Source: Protea cynaroides
Taxonomy: Eukaryota > Streptophyta > Magnoliopsida > Proteales > Proteaceae
DNA: 64,000 nt
Assembly (NCBI GenBank): GCA_028583415.1
Contig: CM053272.1
Coordinates: 73,635,439-73,699,438, forward strand
Direction: 5' to 3'
In this document: positions 34,226 to 47,442 of the stretch, piece by piece
Layout of the letters: every line of letters starts with the position of its first letter
How positions within the stretch are numbered: position 1 is the first letter of the stretch
The notes under the pieces: model-generated
Seen by the model: only the letters and a program-made list of their open reading frames with translations
Told to the model about the DNA's origin: nothing
Databases searched by the model: none
Made by a program: the position numbers and the translations under genes

Positions 34226-35975
34226 TGTAAGACCCGCACTCCGTAAACCCAGTCTAAACCTTGGTTTTGTGTCGTAGCAGATTTTTCGATCATCACCGGG
34301 CCAGACGGGACGAGCGGATGATAAACAAGTACAAAATCGGATCAAAGATGGTCAAATAATCATCATTTTATGTTGACCGGTCGATGGTACCGGTCGACCT
34401 GTCAGCTCTGCGCAGCTGAGTGCGGAGATCCGGAATTGGATCTCTGTGGGTCCCATTTTCCTAAACCCTAATGCCTGAACCTTCCTAATCCTAATATGGT
34501 TACTAAACCCTAATTCTAGCCTATAAATACACCCTTAAACCTCCTCAAATCCTTTCCATTATCTCTCATAAACCCTAGAGAAGAGAAGGAGGTTGGAAAG
34601 GAGAAGGAGCTAGGAAGAAGAAGGAGGTGCCGCCATTACCGTTCGACGACGCTCACGTTACGCCAGTCAACGGTAAGTGTTTTAATCATTCTTCTTACCC
34701 TATGACTTTAGGTTAGTTGTGTGGGTGGATCAATACCATGCAAAATAGCTATTGATCTAAAACCCTAAATTGGATATTAAACCCTAAGTTGCCGTCAAAC
34801 CCTAGATTCGAGTTTCGAGATGATATTCATCGAAACTAGACTCGAATGAGTTGGGGATAACTCTAACTTAAAGCTTAGACTTAGAACGGATAGGAGAAAC
34901 CCTAAAAATCCAAGGTAATCGATCGACGGCAGTCGAAAAACCAAGTGTATGGTCTTCCGGAGACATACCGATCGACCATACCAGTTGATAGTTGCTCACA
35001 GAGCTGCAACCGGTATGTTGTGATCGGTCAGCTCTGAAAGGCTGGTTTTGGACTTTGTTGGTTTCCGACCAACGTGAAACCCTAAGAAAAATATTCTAAT
35101 GAAACCCAAATAATATTGTAGGACTTGGTGACTTTCCGTTTGGATCTTGCGATGTGGAGCAAGCTAGCAAACGAGCGTCAAGTAAGGGAATCTGACCTAA
35201 ACCTAATAATTAATGGACAGTAAATCTTTGTTATTAACACTGAATATATATGATGTGATGTTTGTACATATTCACATGCCATCCTTTACTTTCAGTTATT
35301 ATTATTGTTCATGCATTGATAGGATGTGATTGTTAAGCATGTGATTGTTTTCGTTAGTGTGTGGAGTGGGGCATGGGCCTGGGATCGCTCCTCACACTAG
35401 CACTTTTTGTAGTATTCTATCTTAACATGCTTGGTACGGGTGGGGCATCAGGGGAAGGTCGTGGTACGGTGGTCTCCGATGTTGATGCTGGCCTGGCCAT
35501 GGTTATGTGGCATTGTGGTCTCCGAGGTCAATGTTGGCTTGTCCACGATGCTTTAGCTCTATCTCTATGCTGTAGGGAGTTATGTTGGGATAGGGTCTAC
35601 TGCGTTATGTATCTATCCTAGTGGGTTAGTAGCGGATAGTGAATCAGGGGAGGTGTGGGAATGCCTTAGCTCTATCTCTATGCCGTAGACGGCTGTGTTG
35701 GGATAGAGCGTACATTGATGACATATAGGATTGGTTACTTGCGAGCCCAGTTTGCGAGCCCTGGCCAGTAGGGGCTTAGGTACTGGTATGGGTAGAGCAT
35801 CAGGGGAGGTACGGGGGTATCTTAGCTCTATCTCTATTCCATGATTGGTGCATGTGGGCCAATGGGGGTGTGATCCATGAGGTGCCACACACTCGTGTAT
35901 AGAGGTACGGGGGCCACCAAACCTTTCTATAGCACATTGCAAACTTAAAGCAGACCACAGCATAAAATTATTGTT
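34172..35975 (+). repeat. Element B: 3' LTR, truncated
   Basis: Collinear with the 5' LTR of B up to about 35975 (GCATAAAATTATTGTT), then the match stops. About 0.5 kb of the LTR end, including exon 3 of the small ORF, is missing. Confidence 0.92.
34522..34529 (+). promoter_or_regulatory. TATA box in B 3' LTR
   Basis: TATAAATA in the same context as in the other LTR copies. Confidence 0.7.
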
Positions 35976-36108
35976 TATTTGACCGTCTTTGATCCTATTT
36001 CGTACCTGTTTGTCATCCGCTTGTCCCGTCTGGCCCGGTGATGATCGAAAGATCTGCTACGACACAAAACTAAGGTTTAGACCGGGTTTACGGAGTGTGG
36101 GTCTTACA
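35976..36108 (-). repeat. Inverted copy of the LTR start at the right end of element B
   Basis: About 133 bp that read, on the minus strand, TGTAAGACCCACACTCC.. and continue like 24544-24675. The join to the truncated LTR has a few bases of T/A microhomology. The segment ends directly at the AGCAC duplication, so it forms the true right terminus of the insertion. Confidence 0.88.
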
Positions 36109-37700
36109 AGCACAGTCTTTATAGGTGCAACCCTCGACATGACCCCTCAGCGGCCTACCGCCAAGAGAGGTGCCCTCAACATCAACATGATCTATAGTAG
36201 TAGATGCTATAGAGGTACCTGCAACAAAAGCTTAAAAGAATACGATATTGAGGGGTAAGCTCACATCCCAGCTCAACAAGAAGAATCAGATACTCATGCA
36301 AATCCTTAAGAAACAATATTATGACTGCAATACAAAAGCAAATAAACAAGCAATTGTGAGTGTCGTACAATATGTATGCAAGTCATGGTCGATCTGTACC
36401 CTAGCAAGGATCTGTTTGAATCATACTACCCCCTGGACAATGCTCATACCCTACTGCCTAGTCATATACTTGTACCCCACCTCTTGAGTATCCCGTACCC
36501 CACCGCCTGAGTTATGTCCCCTCGCTAAAAGCACAAATCAGTTGACCAAGTTGATGCATGGGCATGTTATAATAATTGTTAGACTTCAGTATAGGCACTG
36601 GCTAGTACTCCCATAGCTCACCTTGCCTCCCACTGAAGGTTAATGCAAAGCACATGAAATTACAACGTACTCCTATTCGTTGCAGGTTCATATACTACGC
36701 CAACACAGATACAATACCACAATAATAACTCAGCGGGCATGTTCTTGCAGTAAATAAATCGACACTCAAGCAGGACTCCCCATCCTACTCCAATAGGCTG
36801 AGCGTGCACCCACTAGAGTATAGCTTGCCAACATGGCACGTGCTTCGTGCACCTCGACTCTGCACGCTCATCATATATGGACTAAATAAGGTTGGGTCCC
36901 AACAAAGACCCTGACTCCCAAGTCCCTTAGCTAGTTGTGCTCCATTAAGGACTAGCCAATTCTGAATGTGAATTCATGAAGTTGTCTGTTACATGAACCA
37001 TAATACATGGGTTGTACCCCATTGGCGATACCCGGATCACTAGTCCCATTGATCACCGTGTCCCCATTAGGATATCGATAGACCAACATAGCCTCTGTGC
37101 ACATACTCCGATACGTTATCCAACTACCATACATGATCATGCACATAACAACATCAATCTCTCATCCTACATCTCGTGGACCATGTATTATACTCCCATA
37201 CTCCTTACATCCACCATACATCATTTCCAATATACATTGTTATTGATATATAATGCAAATGCATGAACAATTAATACAATTTATTAGATGACATGTTATG
37301 AAAATAAAAGTGACAATCATCACCAAATACCCACATGCTCAAACACTACGAGCACCCAATTCCCCTCACTTGTAGACACCAGAGGTGCTGAAGAATCTTG
37401 AAGCCGGTAAAAGACTCCATCCATTACTCGCGGTGTTTTACCTATTTGATTAGATAATTTGATTAGATTGATGAATAGCTTTTAAACGGATGTAAACAAG
37501 TCCTAGGGTCCATACACGTGTTCCAAGATAGGCCAAGAACCGAATGGATAACATTCCCATGGTCAGACTAGGCAAATAGAAAAAGCAATGACCATCTTGA
37601 GTAATCTCTAAATACTCCACCTGCACCTGCCTCTCTAGGGTTTTCGAGAGAGCTGCCAATAGTATTTAGTTTGTGCCACCCACTTTTAAGTTTAATCCAT
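36109..37700 (-). repeat. Element C: 5' LTR, outer part (boundary uncertain)
   Basis: Follows the second AGCAC and has the same internal order of blocks as the A/B LTRs, including a splice-acceptor-like TTGTTGCAG (minus strand, near 36220). Joined to 24489, the open frame after that acceptor ends EGCTYKDCASKT-stop. The right boundary near 37.7 kb is not resolved, because LINE sequence begins without a clear LTR end. Confidence 0.55.
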
Positions 37701-37709
37701 GGTATTGGA

Positions 37710-38830
37710 ATTATTCAACTAGGATATCGACCCTTTTCAATAGATTCGTCTTTTTGATTGCCATCAAACATTAACCATCTTTGTGGTGATAGGTTTTAAA
37801 ATAGGCATATCTCTAATTGCTTCTGATATTATATTCAGAGTAAATTGAAAGGATCGCTTGATACCTTCAAAGCAGCTTTTGTTTCTTGTTTTCCAAATTG
37901 CTGAAAGAATATGAATTAAGCTTGGTATCCAAATCATTGGTAAAGGCACAACATGTTTCTTTTGTTTCCACCAAGTGAAAAGCAACGAAGTATTATGGAT
38001 TCCTTCCCATGAAAGATTGAAATATTCAACCACTCTTTTCTAAATTTCCATAAAAAAGTTGTATGTCAAGAATATGAAATCAAAGGTTTCTTCTTCTTTA
38101 TAAAAGAGATGACAACTTGAGGTGATCAAAATCTGTTTCATCTTAATAGCATCATCACTCTGAATCTTATGGTGAAACCACTTCCATCCAAATATAGATT
38201 CTCTTGGCAACATATAATTGTTCCACACTACATTTTTCAATGATGGTTATGCTTAATGAGCACAATATTTGTCCCAAGCAGAAGAAACTGTGAATAAATC
38301 GTTTCTATTGGCAGTCCATATCAACTTGTCCCCCTTCCCTTTACTTAAAGAAATTAGGGATGCTTTTTCAAAGATATTTCTTAAGAGAGATGATTGTACC
38401 TGAGGCAATACCCATTTACCATCTTTAATCAGTATTGATAGTTTAGTATCCATTCATTTTATGTCCTCTTCCTATAAGCCAAGAATATGCATAAGGTTTG
38501 AATCATCAATCCAATTATCTTTCCATAAGTTAATGAAATTACCATCACCAAAGATCCACTTTGTGAGCTTGGTAGTCCAGTCCTAAATCTTCTCACTCCT
38601 CTCATATAGAAAAAGAGACATCTTTTTTTAACATTAGGGATCCTTCTTTAGAAATATATATTTTTCTCATATATATAGCATATTGAGACTCTGAAGTCAT
38701 GATACTCCATGCAACTTTAAATAACAAAGGTTTATTTAAGTTTATCAATTTTCTAATCCCTAGACCACCTTCTTCTTTTGGTCTCCAAAGCATGTCCCAT
38801 TTCACCAGAATGGATTTCTTCTGATTGGGA
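37710..38830 (-). pseudogene. LINE (non-LTR) fragment: C-terminal part of ORF2
   Basis: The minus strand reads KWDMLWRPKEEGGLGIRKL (end of RT), then DKLIWTANRNDLFTVSSAW, then the zinc-binding RT-associated region with LPRESIFGWKWFHHKI and HLFYKEEETFDFIF, then IWKTRNKSCFEG. This order is standard for plant L1-like ORF2. Several stops and frameshifts break it. No poly(A) tail is visible, so it is truncated at both ends. It separates element C from the satellite array. Confidence 0.8.
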
Positions 38831-41800
38831 TTTCATGTCCGACGTTGAAAAAAATATGACTTATTCTAAGCAAATATTTTTTTTTTTTTTTCTTTCCTTG
38901 TTTTCTTTCTTTCGTGATTTTCATTTAAAAAAAATTTACTTTTAAAGGTCTTTCATCATAGATGCTATAAAAAAGCATGACTTTTTATGGTGTATTTAAA
39001 ATGATTCAGATGTTTTATCTTCATTTTCCTTTCCTTTATTTTTCTTCCTTACTTTTTTTTCTTTCTTACATTATTTTCTTTTAAAAAATTGATATTTAAC
39101 AGCGTTTCAAGCAAAACACCACAAAAGAAAGACTTATTGAGGCCTTTATTTAAAACATCGTAAATTATCAATATTTTTCTTTTTTTCCATTTTTTTGTAC
39201 CTTTCTTTTCTTCCTTTCCCTTTTTTATTTTTTATTTTTTTATTATCCTTTTGAAAAATTGAAATTTAACGATGTTTATAAAGAAAATGCCGTAGAAAAC
39301 ATGACTTCTTGCTATGTTTAATTTAAAACGTTGTAAATGTTCTATCTTTTTCTCTCATTCCTTTCCTTTTCTCCCTTCCTTTTCTTTCCTCTTAATTTTC
39401 TTTATTTACTTTCAGAAAATTTACTTATAATGGCGTTTTAACACAAACGCTGCAAAAACAAAAAAGAAAAGACTTATTATCTCATTCATTTAAAATATCA
39501 CAAATATTATATCTTCTTTTTCCTTTCATTTTCTTTCTCTTTTTTTTCCTTTACTTCATTCCTTCTTTTCTCTCCGTGTATTATCTTTTCAGAGAATTGA
39601 CATTTGACGTCGTTTACTCTAAAACGCTACAATAAACTTGAGTTATTGCCATGACTATTCTGAATACAGTAAATGTTCTGTCTTGTTCTTTCTTTCCTTC
39701 TTTTCTTTCTTTTATTATTTTCTTTCAAAAATTAACATTTAACAACATTTCAATCATAACGCCTAAAAAAAAGTCTTATTATGATGTGAATCTAGAAACC
39801 GCAAGTGATCTATCTTTTTCTAACTTTCTTTTCTACTTTTTTCCTAAATTTTCATCTTTCTTTACTGTCTTTTTAAAAAATTGACATTTAAGGGTGTTTA
39901 AATCAAAACTCCTCAAAAAACATTGAATTATTACGATATTTATTTTAAAATATCCTAAATGATTTATCTTCTTTTTTTTCTTTCCTTTCTTTTTTTCTAT
40001 CCTTTAATTTATTTTATTTTCTTAAAATTTAATTTTAACGGTGATCCAACGAAAATGTCTTAAAAAAACATGATTTACTGCAGCGTTTATTTAGAACTCC
40101 TTGTTTTATCTTGCTTTTCTTTTTCTTTCTTCCATTTCTAACTTTCCTTCTTTTCTTGATCTCCTTATCTTATTTCCAAAAACTTAACATTTAACAACGT
40201 TTCCACCAAAATGCCATAAATATCATGTTTTATTTTAAACGCCATAAATGTTTTTTTTTTTTTGTTTCATTCATTTTCTTCTTACCATTTTTTCTTTCTT
40301 TATTTTATTTCTATCATTATTTTCTTTTTGTAAAATTGATTTTTAATAGCGTTTCAATCCAAATGCCACAAAAAACATGACTTATTACAATATTTATTTT
40401 AAAACACCGTAAATGTTCTATATTCTTATATCTTTCCTTTCTTTTCTTCTTCCTCCTTCTTTTTTTCTTTCATTCTTCTTCTCGTTATTTTCTTTTCAAA
40501 AAATTAACATTTAACGACATTTTAGTCAGAACTTCACAAAAAACATGACTTATGCGGCCTTAATTTTAAAACACCGTAAAATGTTCTATCTTCTTCTTTC
40601 TTTCCTTTCTTTTTCTTCTATCGTTTTATTTATTTTCTTTTTGTAAAATTAATTTTAATGGCTTTTGAACCAAAATGTAGTAAAAAACATTACTTACTAC
40701 AACGTTTATTTAAAATGTCGTAAATGTTCTATCTTCTTTCATCTTCCCTGTCATTTTCATCCATCCTTGTCTTTCTTTGCTTCTTTTCTTTCTCTGATTA
40801 TCTTCTTTTCAAAAAATTATCATTAATGACGTTTCCACCAAAACTTCAAAACAATAATGACTAATTTTAAACATCGCAAACATTCTATTTTTTTTTCTTT
40901 CCATTCATTTTCTTCTTTTCTTTTATTTCTTTCTTTATTTTCTTAGCTAAAAATTTATTTTTAACGAGGTTTCAACAAACACCACAAAAAAAAAAAGACT
41001 TACTGTAGGATTTATTTTAAAACACTGTAAATGTTCTATCTTTTTTTTTTTTTTTTGCTTTTCATTCTTCTTCTTCTTTCTCTTTGTTTCTTTTCTTTTC
41101 TTTCTCTTGTTATCTTCTTTTCAAAAAATTGACATTTAACGTCATTCAAACGAAACACTGCAAAAACATGACTAATGCAGCCTTAGATTTAAAAAAGTAC
41201 AAATGTTTTATCTTCATCTTTCTTTCCTCTCTTTTTCTTTATTTTTTTATTTTATTTTTAAAAAAATTACACTTAATTGTATTGCAACAAAAATGCCTAA
41301 AAACACGACTTATTCTGAAATTGGTAAATATTTTATTTTATTTTTCCTTGTTTTCTTTCTTTCTTCATTTTCATTTTGAGAAATTGACTTTTAAAGTTTT
41401 CCGTCATAAACGTTGCAAAAAAGCATGACTTTTTATGACGTATTTAGAACGACGTAAATGTATTACTTTTTTTTCCTTTCCTTTATTTTTCTTCCTTACT
41501 TTTTCTTTTCCTTTTTTTTTGTTATTTTCTTTTCAAAAATGGACATTTAATAGCGTTTCAAGTAAAATGCCACAAAAAATACTTATTGCGGCCTTTATTT
41601 TAAATTGTCACAAATGATCAATCATTTTCTTTCTTCTCATTCTTTTTCTACCTTCTTTTTCTTCCTTTCCTTATTTTGTTTCTTTTTTTTATTTTCCTTT
41701 CAAAAAATTGATATTTAATGACGTTTATAGAAAAATGTCGTAGAAAACATGACTTCTTGTGGCGTTTAATTTAAAACACCATAAATGTTGTATCTTTTTC

Positions 41801-42470
41801 TCTCATTCCTTTCCTTTTCTTCCTTCCTTTTTCTTCTTCTTAATTTTCTTTGTTTATTGTTGGAAAATTGACTTTTAATGGTGTTTCAATACAAATGGCG
41901 TAAAAAAATGACTTATTGTGGAATTTATTTTAAAACTTCAAAAATATTATATCTTTTTTTTTTCCTTTCATTTTCTTCCTTCTTTTTATTTTCTTCATTC
42001 CTTCTTTTCTCTCTTTCTGTATTATCCTTTCAGAAAATTGACATTTGACTTCGTTTTCTCCAAAATGCTGCTGAGTTATTGCTACGATTATTCTAGACGC
42101 TACAAATATTGTCTTGTTCTTTCTTTCTTTCTTTTCTTTTTTTATTATTTTCTTTTTAAAAATTGACGTTTAACGACGTTTCAACCATAACGCCTAAAAA
42201 AATTGTCTTATTATGGCGTTAATTTAAAAACATGGCAAATGATCTATCTTTTTTTTTTTACCTATCTTTTTCTAACTTTCTTTTTTTACTTTTTTCCTTA
42301 TTATTCTTTTTTCTTTACTGTCATTTCAAAAAATTGACATTTAAAGGTGTTTCAATCCAAACGTCTCAAAAAATAATGAATTATTATGGTATTTATTTTA
42401 AGATATCACCAATGTTTTATCTTCTTATTTTTTTTTCCTTTCTATTTCTTCTATCCTTTAATTTATTTTA

Positions 42471-43988
42471 GGGTAAATTACACAGACACCCCTCTACTGT
42501 TGTGAAATTAACAGAACTACCCTGCTTTTTTAAAAGTTACACAGAATACCCCTCTAACAATGCTATCATACAATCTCACCCTACCGTTACTTTCAATTTA
42601 ACGGCAGTTGGTCAAAATTTTTTAAAGACAAAAATACCCTTTGTTCCTCTTTATTCTCAAATGAAAATCTCTCTTTGTTCCTCTTTTTTCTCCAACTACC
42701 GCCTGTGTGTTCTTCTCCAACGATTTGAGGAGGTCTATAGATTTGGGAAATTGGGAGAAATTAATAGGGAGTTTACTAGCTTCAGGTTTTTTGAAAACGA
42801 GAACAAAGGAGTACCAACTTCCTTCATTTTAAAGAAGGAAAGTCTTCTCTGAGTTAACAGAACCCCACTGAGAGGAAACTCTTCTCCCATTGTTTCCTAC
42901 TCCATAAAACAAACCCCACTAAGGAAATGCGAGGGGGAGATTAAAACATGGAAAGGGATTGAAGTTCTTAATTTTTTGATTTCTGATCAACATCTAACCT
43001 TTTTGTGACTCTCGCAGGAGGTTTCAGAGGGGAATCTCTTGTTGGGTCTTGCGTTTTTCAATCAAAAAACCTCTTCTTTTTCTAATTCTTCAGTTGTGAT
43101 CAGAAGGGAAAACCAATCGGATCCCCTATTAGTGTAGCTTATTTTTAGTTTTTGTAATCCCAATCTGTTTCGTTTCTTTTTTAACTGGTTTGATGGAGAA
43201 GAAGAGTTTACAACTCCTGCAATCCACCATGTGTCAGGGTAACGGTGCCGAAGGTTGCAAAGGATTTGTAGGGGTGACTTTTCTGTTCCATCATCATCTT
43301 CTTCTCTTTCTCCCTGTTTTGGATTTTTGGGGTTCTCCTGTGGGGATTGAGTGTGGGAATACTGAGTTGGCTTTCCAGGTTTTGAGTCCTGCATTGGAAC
43401 AACAGAAGAAAGCTTGGTCCCTCCAATCCATGGAGGGGAAGTGCATGAAGATGAGTGATGATGGGAGAGAGGGGTATTTCGGGAAAGAGATGAATGGTGT
43501 GGATTTGAACAAAAGTGTAGAGGAAGAAGATGATGGGAGCTTTGATGTAGGGAAAGAAAACGAGAATCAGCAATCTAAATTTTGAACAAGCAGTAGCTAA
43601 TTTGGCTCAATTGGTACTAATCTGGAATGTATAGAAATTAAATCGAAGTATTCTAGGGTTTAAGATGAAGGAAAAGATGGAGGAATAAGAGGCATACCTG
43701 GAGAAGAAACTCTGAGACGCCAAGCCGTGGAGAAGAAAACCTAGAAGAAAATGGAAGTGAAGAGAAGAAAGAGGAATATAGTAGAAGAAAACCTTTTAGT
43801 CATTTTACCCTTAGTAAGGGTATTTTTGTCTTAAAAAAAATTGAGCCCCTGCCGTTAAGTTGAAAGTAAGGGTAGGAGTGAGATTGTATGATAGCATTAT
43901 TATAGGGGTTTTCTGTGTAACTTTTAAAAAAGCAGGGTAGTGTTGTGTAATTTCACTACAGTAGAGGGGGTGTCTGTATAATTTACCC
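42471..43988. mobile_element. Mutator-like element (non-autonomous), 1518 bp
   Basis: Terminal inverted repeats of about 165 bp begin GGGTAAATTACACAGACACC and are roughly 85% alike by eye. They are flanked by a perfect 9-bp duplication TTTATTTTA (42462-42470 and 43989-43997), the length made by Mutator transposases. It lies inside the satellite. No transposase is encoded. The interior is unrelated to the repeats, so it could be a Pack-MULE carrying gene fragments. Confidence 0.88.
43190..43585 (+). other. Possible captured gene fragment inside the Mutator-like element
   Basis: An open frame of 131 codons. The second half reads like normal protein (MEGKCMKMSDDGREGYFGKE, then DLNKSVEEEDDGSFDVGKEN). 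An acceptor-like CTCTCGCAG|GAGG lies upstream near 43018. I do not recognise the protein. Such interiors are usual for Pack-MULEs, but this could also be chance. Confidence 0.3.
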
Positions 43989-46137
43989 TTTATTTTATTT
44001 TCTTAAAATTTACTTTTAATGACATTTTGACCAAAACACCGCAAAAAAACATGACATACTACAGTATTTATTTAAAACATCACAAAGGTTCTATCCTCTT
44101 TTATCTTCTATTACTTTTTCTTCCTTTCTTTTCCAATTTTACTTTTTTTTCTCTCTCCTTATTTTCTTTCTAAAAAATCAACATTCAATGACGCTTCCAC
44201 CAAAATGCCACAAAAATCATGACTTATTTTAAAAGCCACAAATGTTTTATTTTTTTTCGTTCCATTCATTTTCTTCCTACCTTTTTTTCTTTCCTTGTTT
44301 TATTTCTATTTTTATTTTCTTTTCATAAAATTGATTTTTATCAGTGTTTCAGCCCAAACATCGTAAAAAAATGACTTATTGCAACATTTATTTTAAAACA
44401 TCATAAATGTTCTATATTCTTTTTTCTTTCCTTTCTTTTCTTTTTTCTCCTTCTTTCTTTCTTTCTTTCTTTTCTTTCTTTTGTTATGTTCTTTTTGAAA
44501 AATTTACATTTAACGACTTTTTAGTTAAAACATTGCAAAAACATGACTTATGTGGCCTTAAATTTAAAACACTGTAAATGTTTTATCTTTTTTTTTTCTT
44601 TTTTTTTTCTTCCATCCTTTTATTTATTTTCTTTTGGCCAAATTTACTTTTAACAGTGTTTCGACCAAAAGGCAGTAAAAAACATTACTTACTACAATGT
44701 TTATTTAAAATGTCGCAAATGTTTTGTCTTCTTTTGTCTTCCCTTATTTTTTCATCCAACCTTCTCTTTCTTTCCTTCTTTTCTTTCTTTGATATCTTCT
44801 TTTTGAAAAATTATCAATAATGACGTTTCCACCAAAACTTTGTAAAAATCATAACTTATTTTAATTGCCGTAAATGTTCTATTTTTATTTTCATTCCATT
44901 CATTTTCTTTCTTCCTTTCTTCCTTTCTTTCATTCATTATTTTTATTTCTTTCTTTATATTCTTTGCAAAAAAATTATTTTTAATGAGGTTTTAACAAAC
45001 GCCATAAAAAAAAAGAATTACTGCAGCAATTATTTTAAAACACCGTAAATGTTCTATCCACTTTTTTCTTTTCATTTTTCTTCTTTTTTTTTATTTCTTT
45101 CTTTTTTTTCTCTTGTTATCTTCTTTTCAAAAAATTGACATTTAACGTCGTTTCAACCACAACGTCGTAAAAACTTGACTTTTACGGCCTTAATTTTAAA
45201 ACATCATGAATGTTTTATCTTCTTCTTTTTTTTCCTTTATTTCATTAGTTTGCTTTTAAAAAAATATTATATTTAACGGTGTTTTAACTAAAATCTAAAA
45301 ACAAACATGACTATTCTAAACGTCGTAAATATTTTATTTTTTCTTTCCTTTTTTTTCTTTCTTTCTTTATTTTCATTTTGAGAAATTACCTTTTAATGGT
45401 TTTTTTTCATAAAGGCTGCAAAAAAACATGACATTTTATGGCATATTCAAAAAGATGCAAATGTTTTATCTTTTTCTTTATTTCCTTTTTTTTTTCTTCC
45501 ATACTTTTTTTCTTTCCTTCTTTTTTTTCTTTCATTATTTTCTTTTTAAATATTGATAGTTAATAGCGTTTCAAGCAAAACGCCAGAAAAAAAAACTTAT
45601 TATGACCTTTATTTTAAAACATTACAAATGATCAATCTTTTTCTTTCTTCTCATTCTTTTTTTTACCTTCCTTTTCTTCCTTTCCTTATTTTGTTTCTTT
45701 GTTTTTATTATCCATTCAAAAATTGATTTAATGACATTTATTAAAAATGTCTTAAAAAACAAGACTTCTTCCGGTGTTTAATTTAAAATGTGGTAAACGT
45801 TTTATCTTTTTCTTTCATTCCTTTCCCTTTCTTTTTTTTTTTAAATTTATTTATTTATTTTTAGATTAACTTTTAACGGCTTTTCAACATAAATACCATA
45901 AAAAAATGACTTATTGTGGCATTCATTTTGAAATATCACAAATATTATATCTTCTTCTTTTTTCTTTCATTTTTTTCTTTTTCTTTTCTTCATTCCATCT
46001 TTTCTCTCTTTGTGTATTATCCTTTTGGAAAATTTACATTTGACTTCGTTTCCTCCAAAATGCAGCAATAAACATGAGTTATTGCCATAATTATTTTAGA
46101 CACCATAAATGTTCTGTCTTATCTTTTTTTTCCTCTA

Positions 46138-47442
46138 CTCTTGCATTTCTGGAATATGGAAAAAGAAATACTATTACCAAGGGCTGGGATGGACAGACTG
46201 GTCTAGATTGAAATGCAAAATGATGAGTTATAGCCTCTGTATGGAATTGTATGCAGTAGGTTAGGCGTCCATATGAATGGGCAAAGGATGTCTGGCAGAA
46301 GGAATTACATACTAGAAGTTCTATATTTGCATGGTGTTAGTACCTCAGACATTTGCCTACTGATGATGCCGTCAGGAAGAAAGAAGTGTCGATGACATCC
46401 CGGTGTTATTTCTGTCAAAATCATGAAGAGTGTTTCAAACTTATTTTTTTACATTGTGATTTTGCGTCAAGTTTATGGAAAGCTATAGTAGGTCTATTTC
46501 AGATACAATGGGGGGGATTCCTAGACACTTAAATGCTTTTCTCCTGGTAGAACAAAAAATAACGGATAATGCCAATCCGAAAGCTATGGCGATCAATGAT
46601 TTTTGTGCTGTTGTAGATTATTTAGAAATCTAGAAATGAGTATTACTATGAGGGAGTGCAGATTTCGGTGCCGCAAGGTGTGGCGTTGCTTAAAAAAGCT
46701 TGCCGTGAGATGTCGGTTCGAAAACCTTGTATCATGTCGACTCACACTGATCTAAAAATGCTGTATATTTTAGGGCTAGTTACTAAGGCTCCTAAAGCTC
46801 AATTCACAAAAAAAAAATTTTGGATGTCACCATGAGGGCCTTGGTGTAAAATTAATACCAATGGATGTACACTTGGCAATCCGAGTAAAGCAGGAGCTAG
46901 CATAGTAATTCGTATATCATTGGACCAAGTACTATATGCAGCTTTTATGTCTCTGGGAGTCCAAATGAACTATTACATAGAGATGATGGCGGTATTGCAA
47001 GGTATACGAGAAAGCCTACATCTTGGGATCAGATATTTGTGGTTGGAACTGGATTCTGAAATCGTAGTCCAAAGTGTACGATCGAGGTCTCTACCATGAA
47101 TTGTATGCAACGATGGTGAGTCATGGCTGAGTCAATAAATCATACACACTTAAATGTTACTCACTACTTTCGGAAAGTAAATACGGTGGCTAATGCCCTT
47201 GCAAAGCAAGTACAGGACATCTACACACTGGTTGTCGTATCCAGATGTAGTGGCAAGAGAGGCAGTGTGGGATGCCTCGGGCTGCCCTAGATATAGATTT
47301 TTTAAATGTAAATAACCTGAAGGAGGGCTCTACTGATGGCAATTTCGAAGGTGGGGTATTACCTCCTTAAGGTTTATAGTTACTTATATTTCTTTCTCTT
47401 TATTAATATAGTTCAGTGCATCTTCAGCAAAAAAAAAAAAAA
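46138..47442 (+). mobile_element. 5'-truncated LINE insertion with poly(A) tail
   Basis: Begins CTCTTGCATTTCTGGAATATGG, which matches the longer LINE at about 54996, and ends in 14 A residues (47429-47442). It holds the zinc-binding region (CYFCQNHEECF) and an RNase H-like end (KINTNGCTLGNPSKAGAS, then VNTVANALAKQVQD). The frame has stops. It replaces one satellite monomer, so about 0.2 kb of satellite was lost at insertion. Confidence 0.85.

Larger units (their letters stand above)
24490..36108 (+). mobile_element. Element B: second copy of the A family, rearranged 3' end, dead
   Basis: Plus-strand Tekay/Del-type chromovirus, same family as A but in the opposite orientation. It starts TGTGAGACC and ends GGGTCTTACA between two AGCAC duplications (24485-24489 and 36109-36113). 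It has a 5' LTR, PBS, antisense ORF, gag, pol with a partial chromodomain, double PPT and a 3' LTR. The 3' LTR is truncated and ends in an inverted copy of the LTR start. Gag-pol carries about nine stops, two frameshifts and a chromodomain deletion. Confidence 0.95.
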
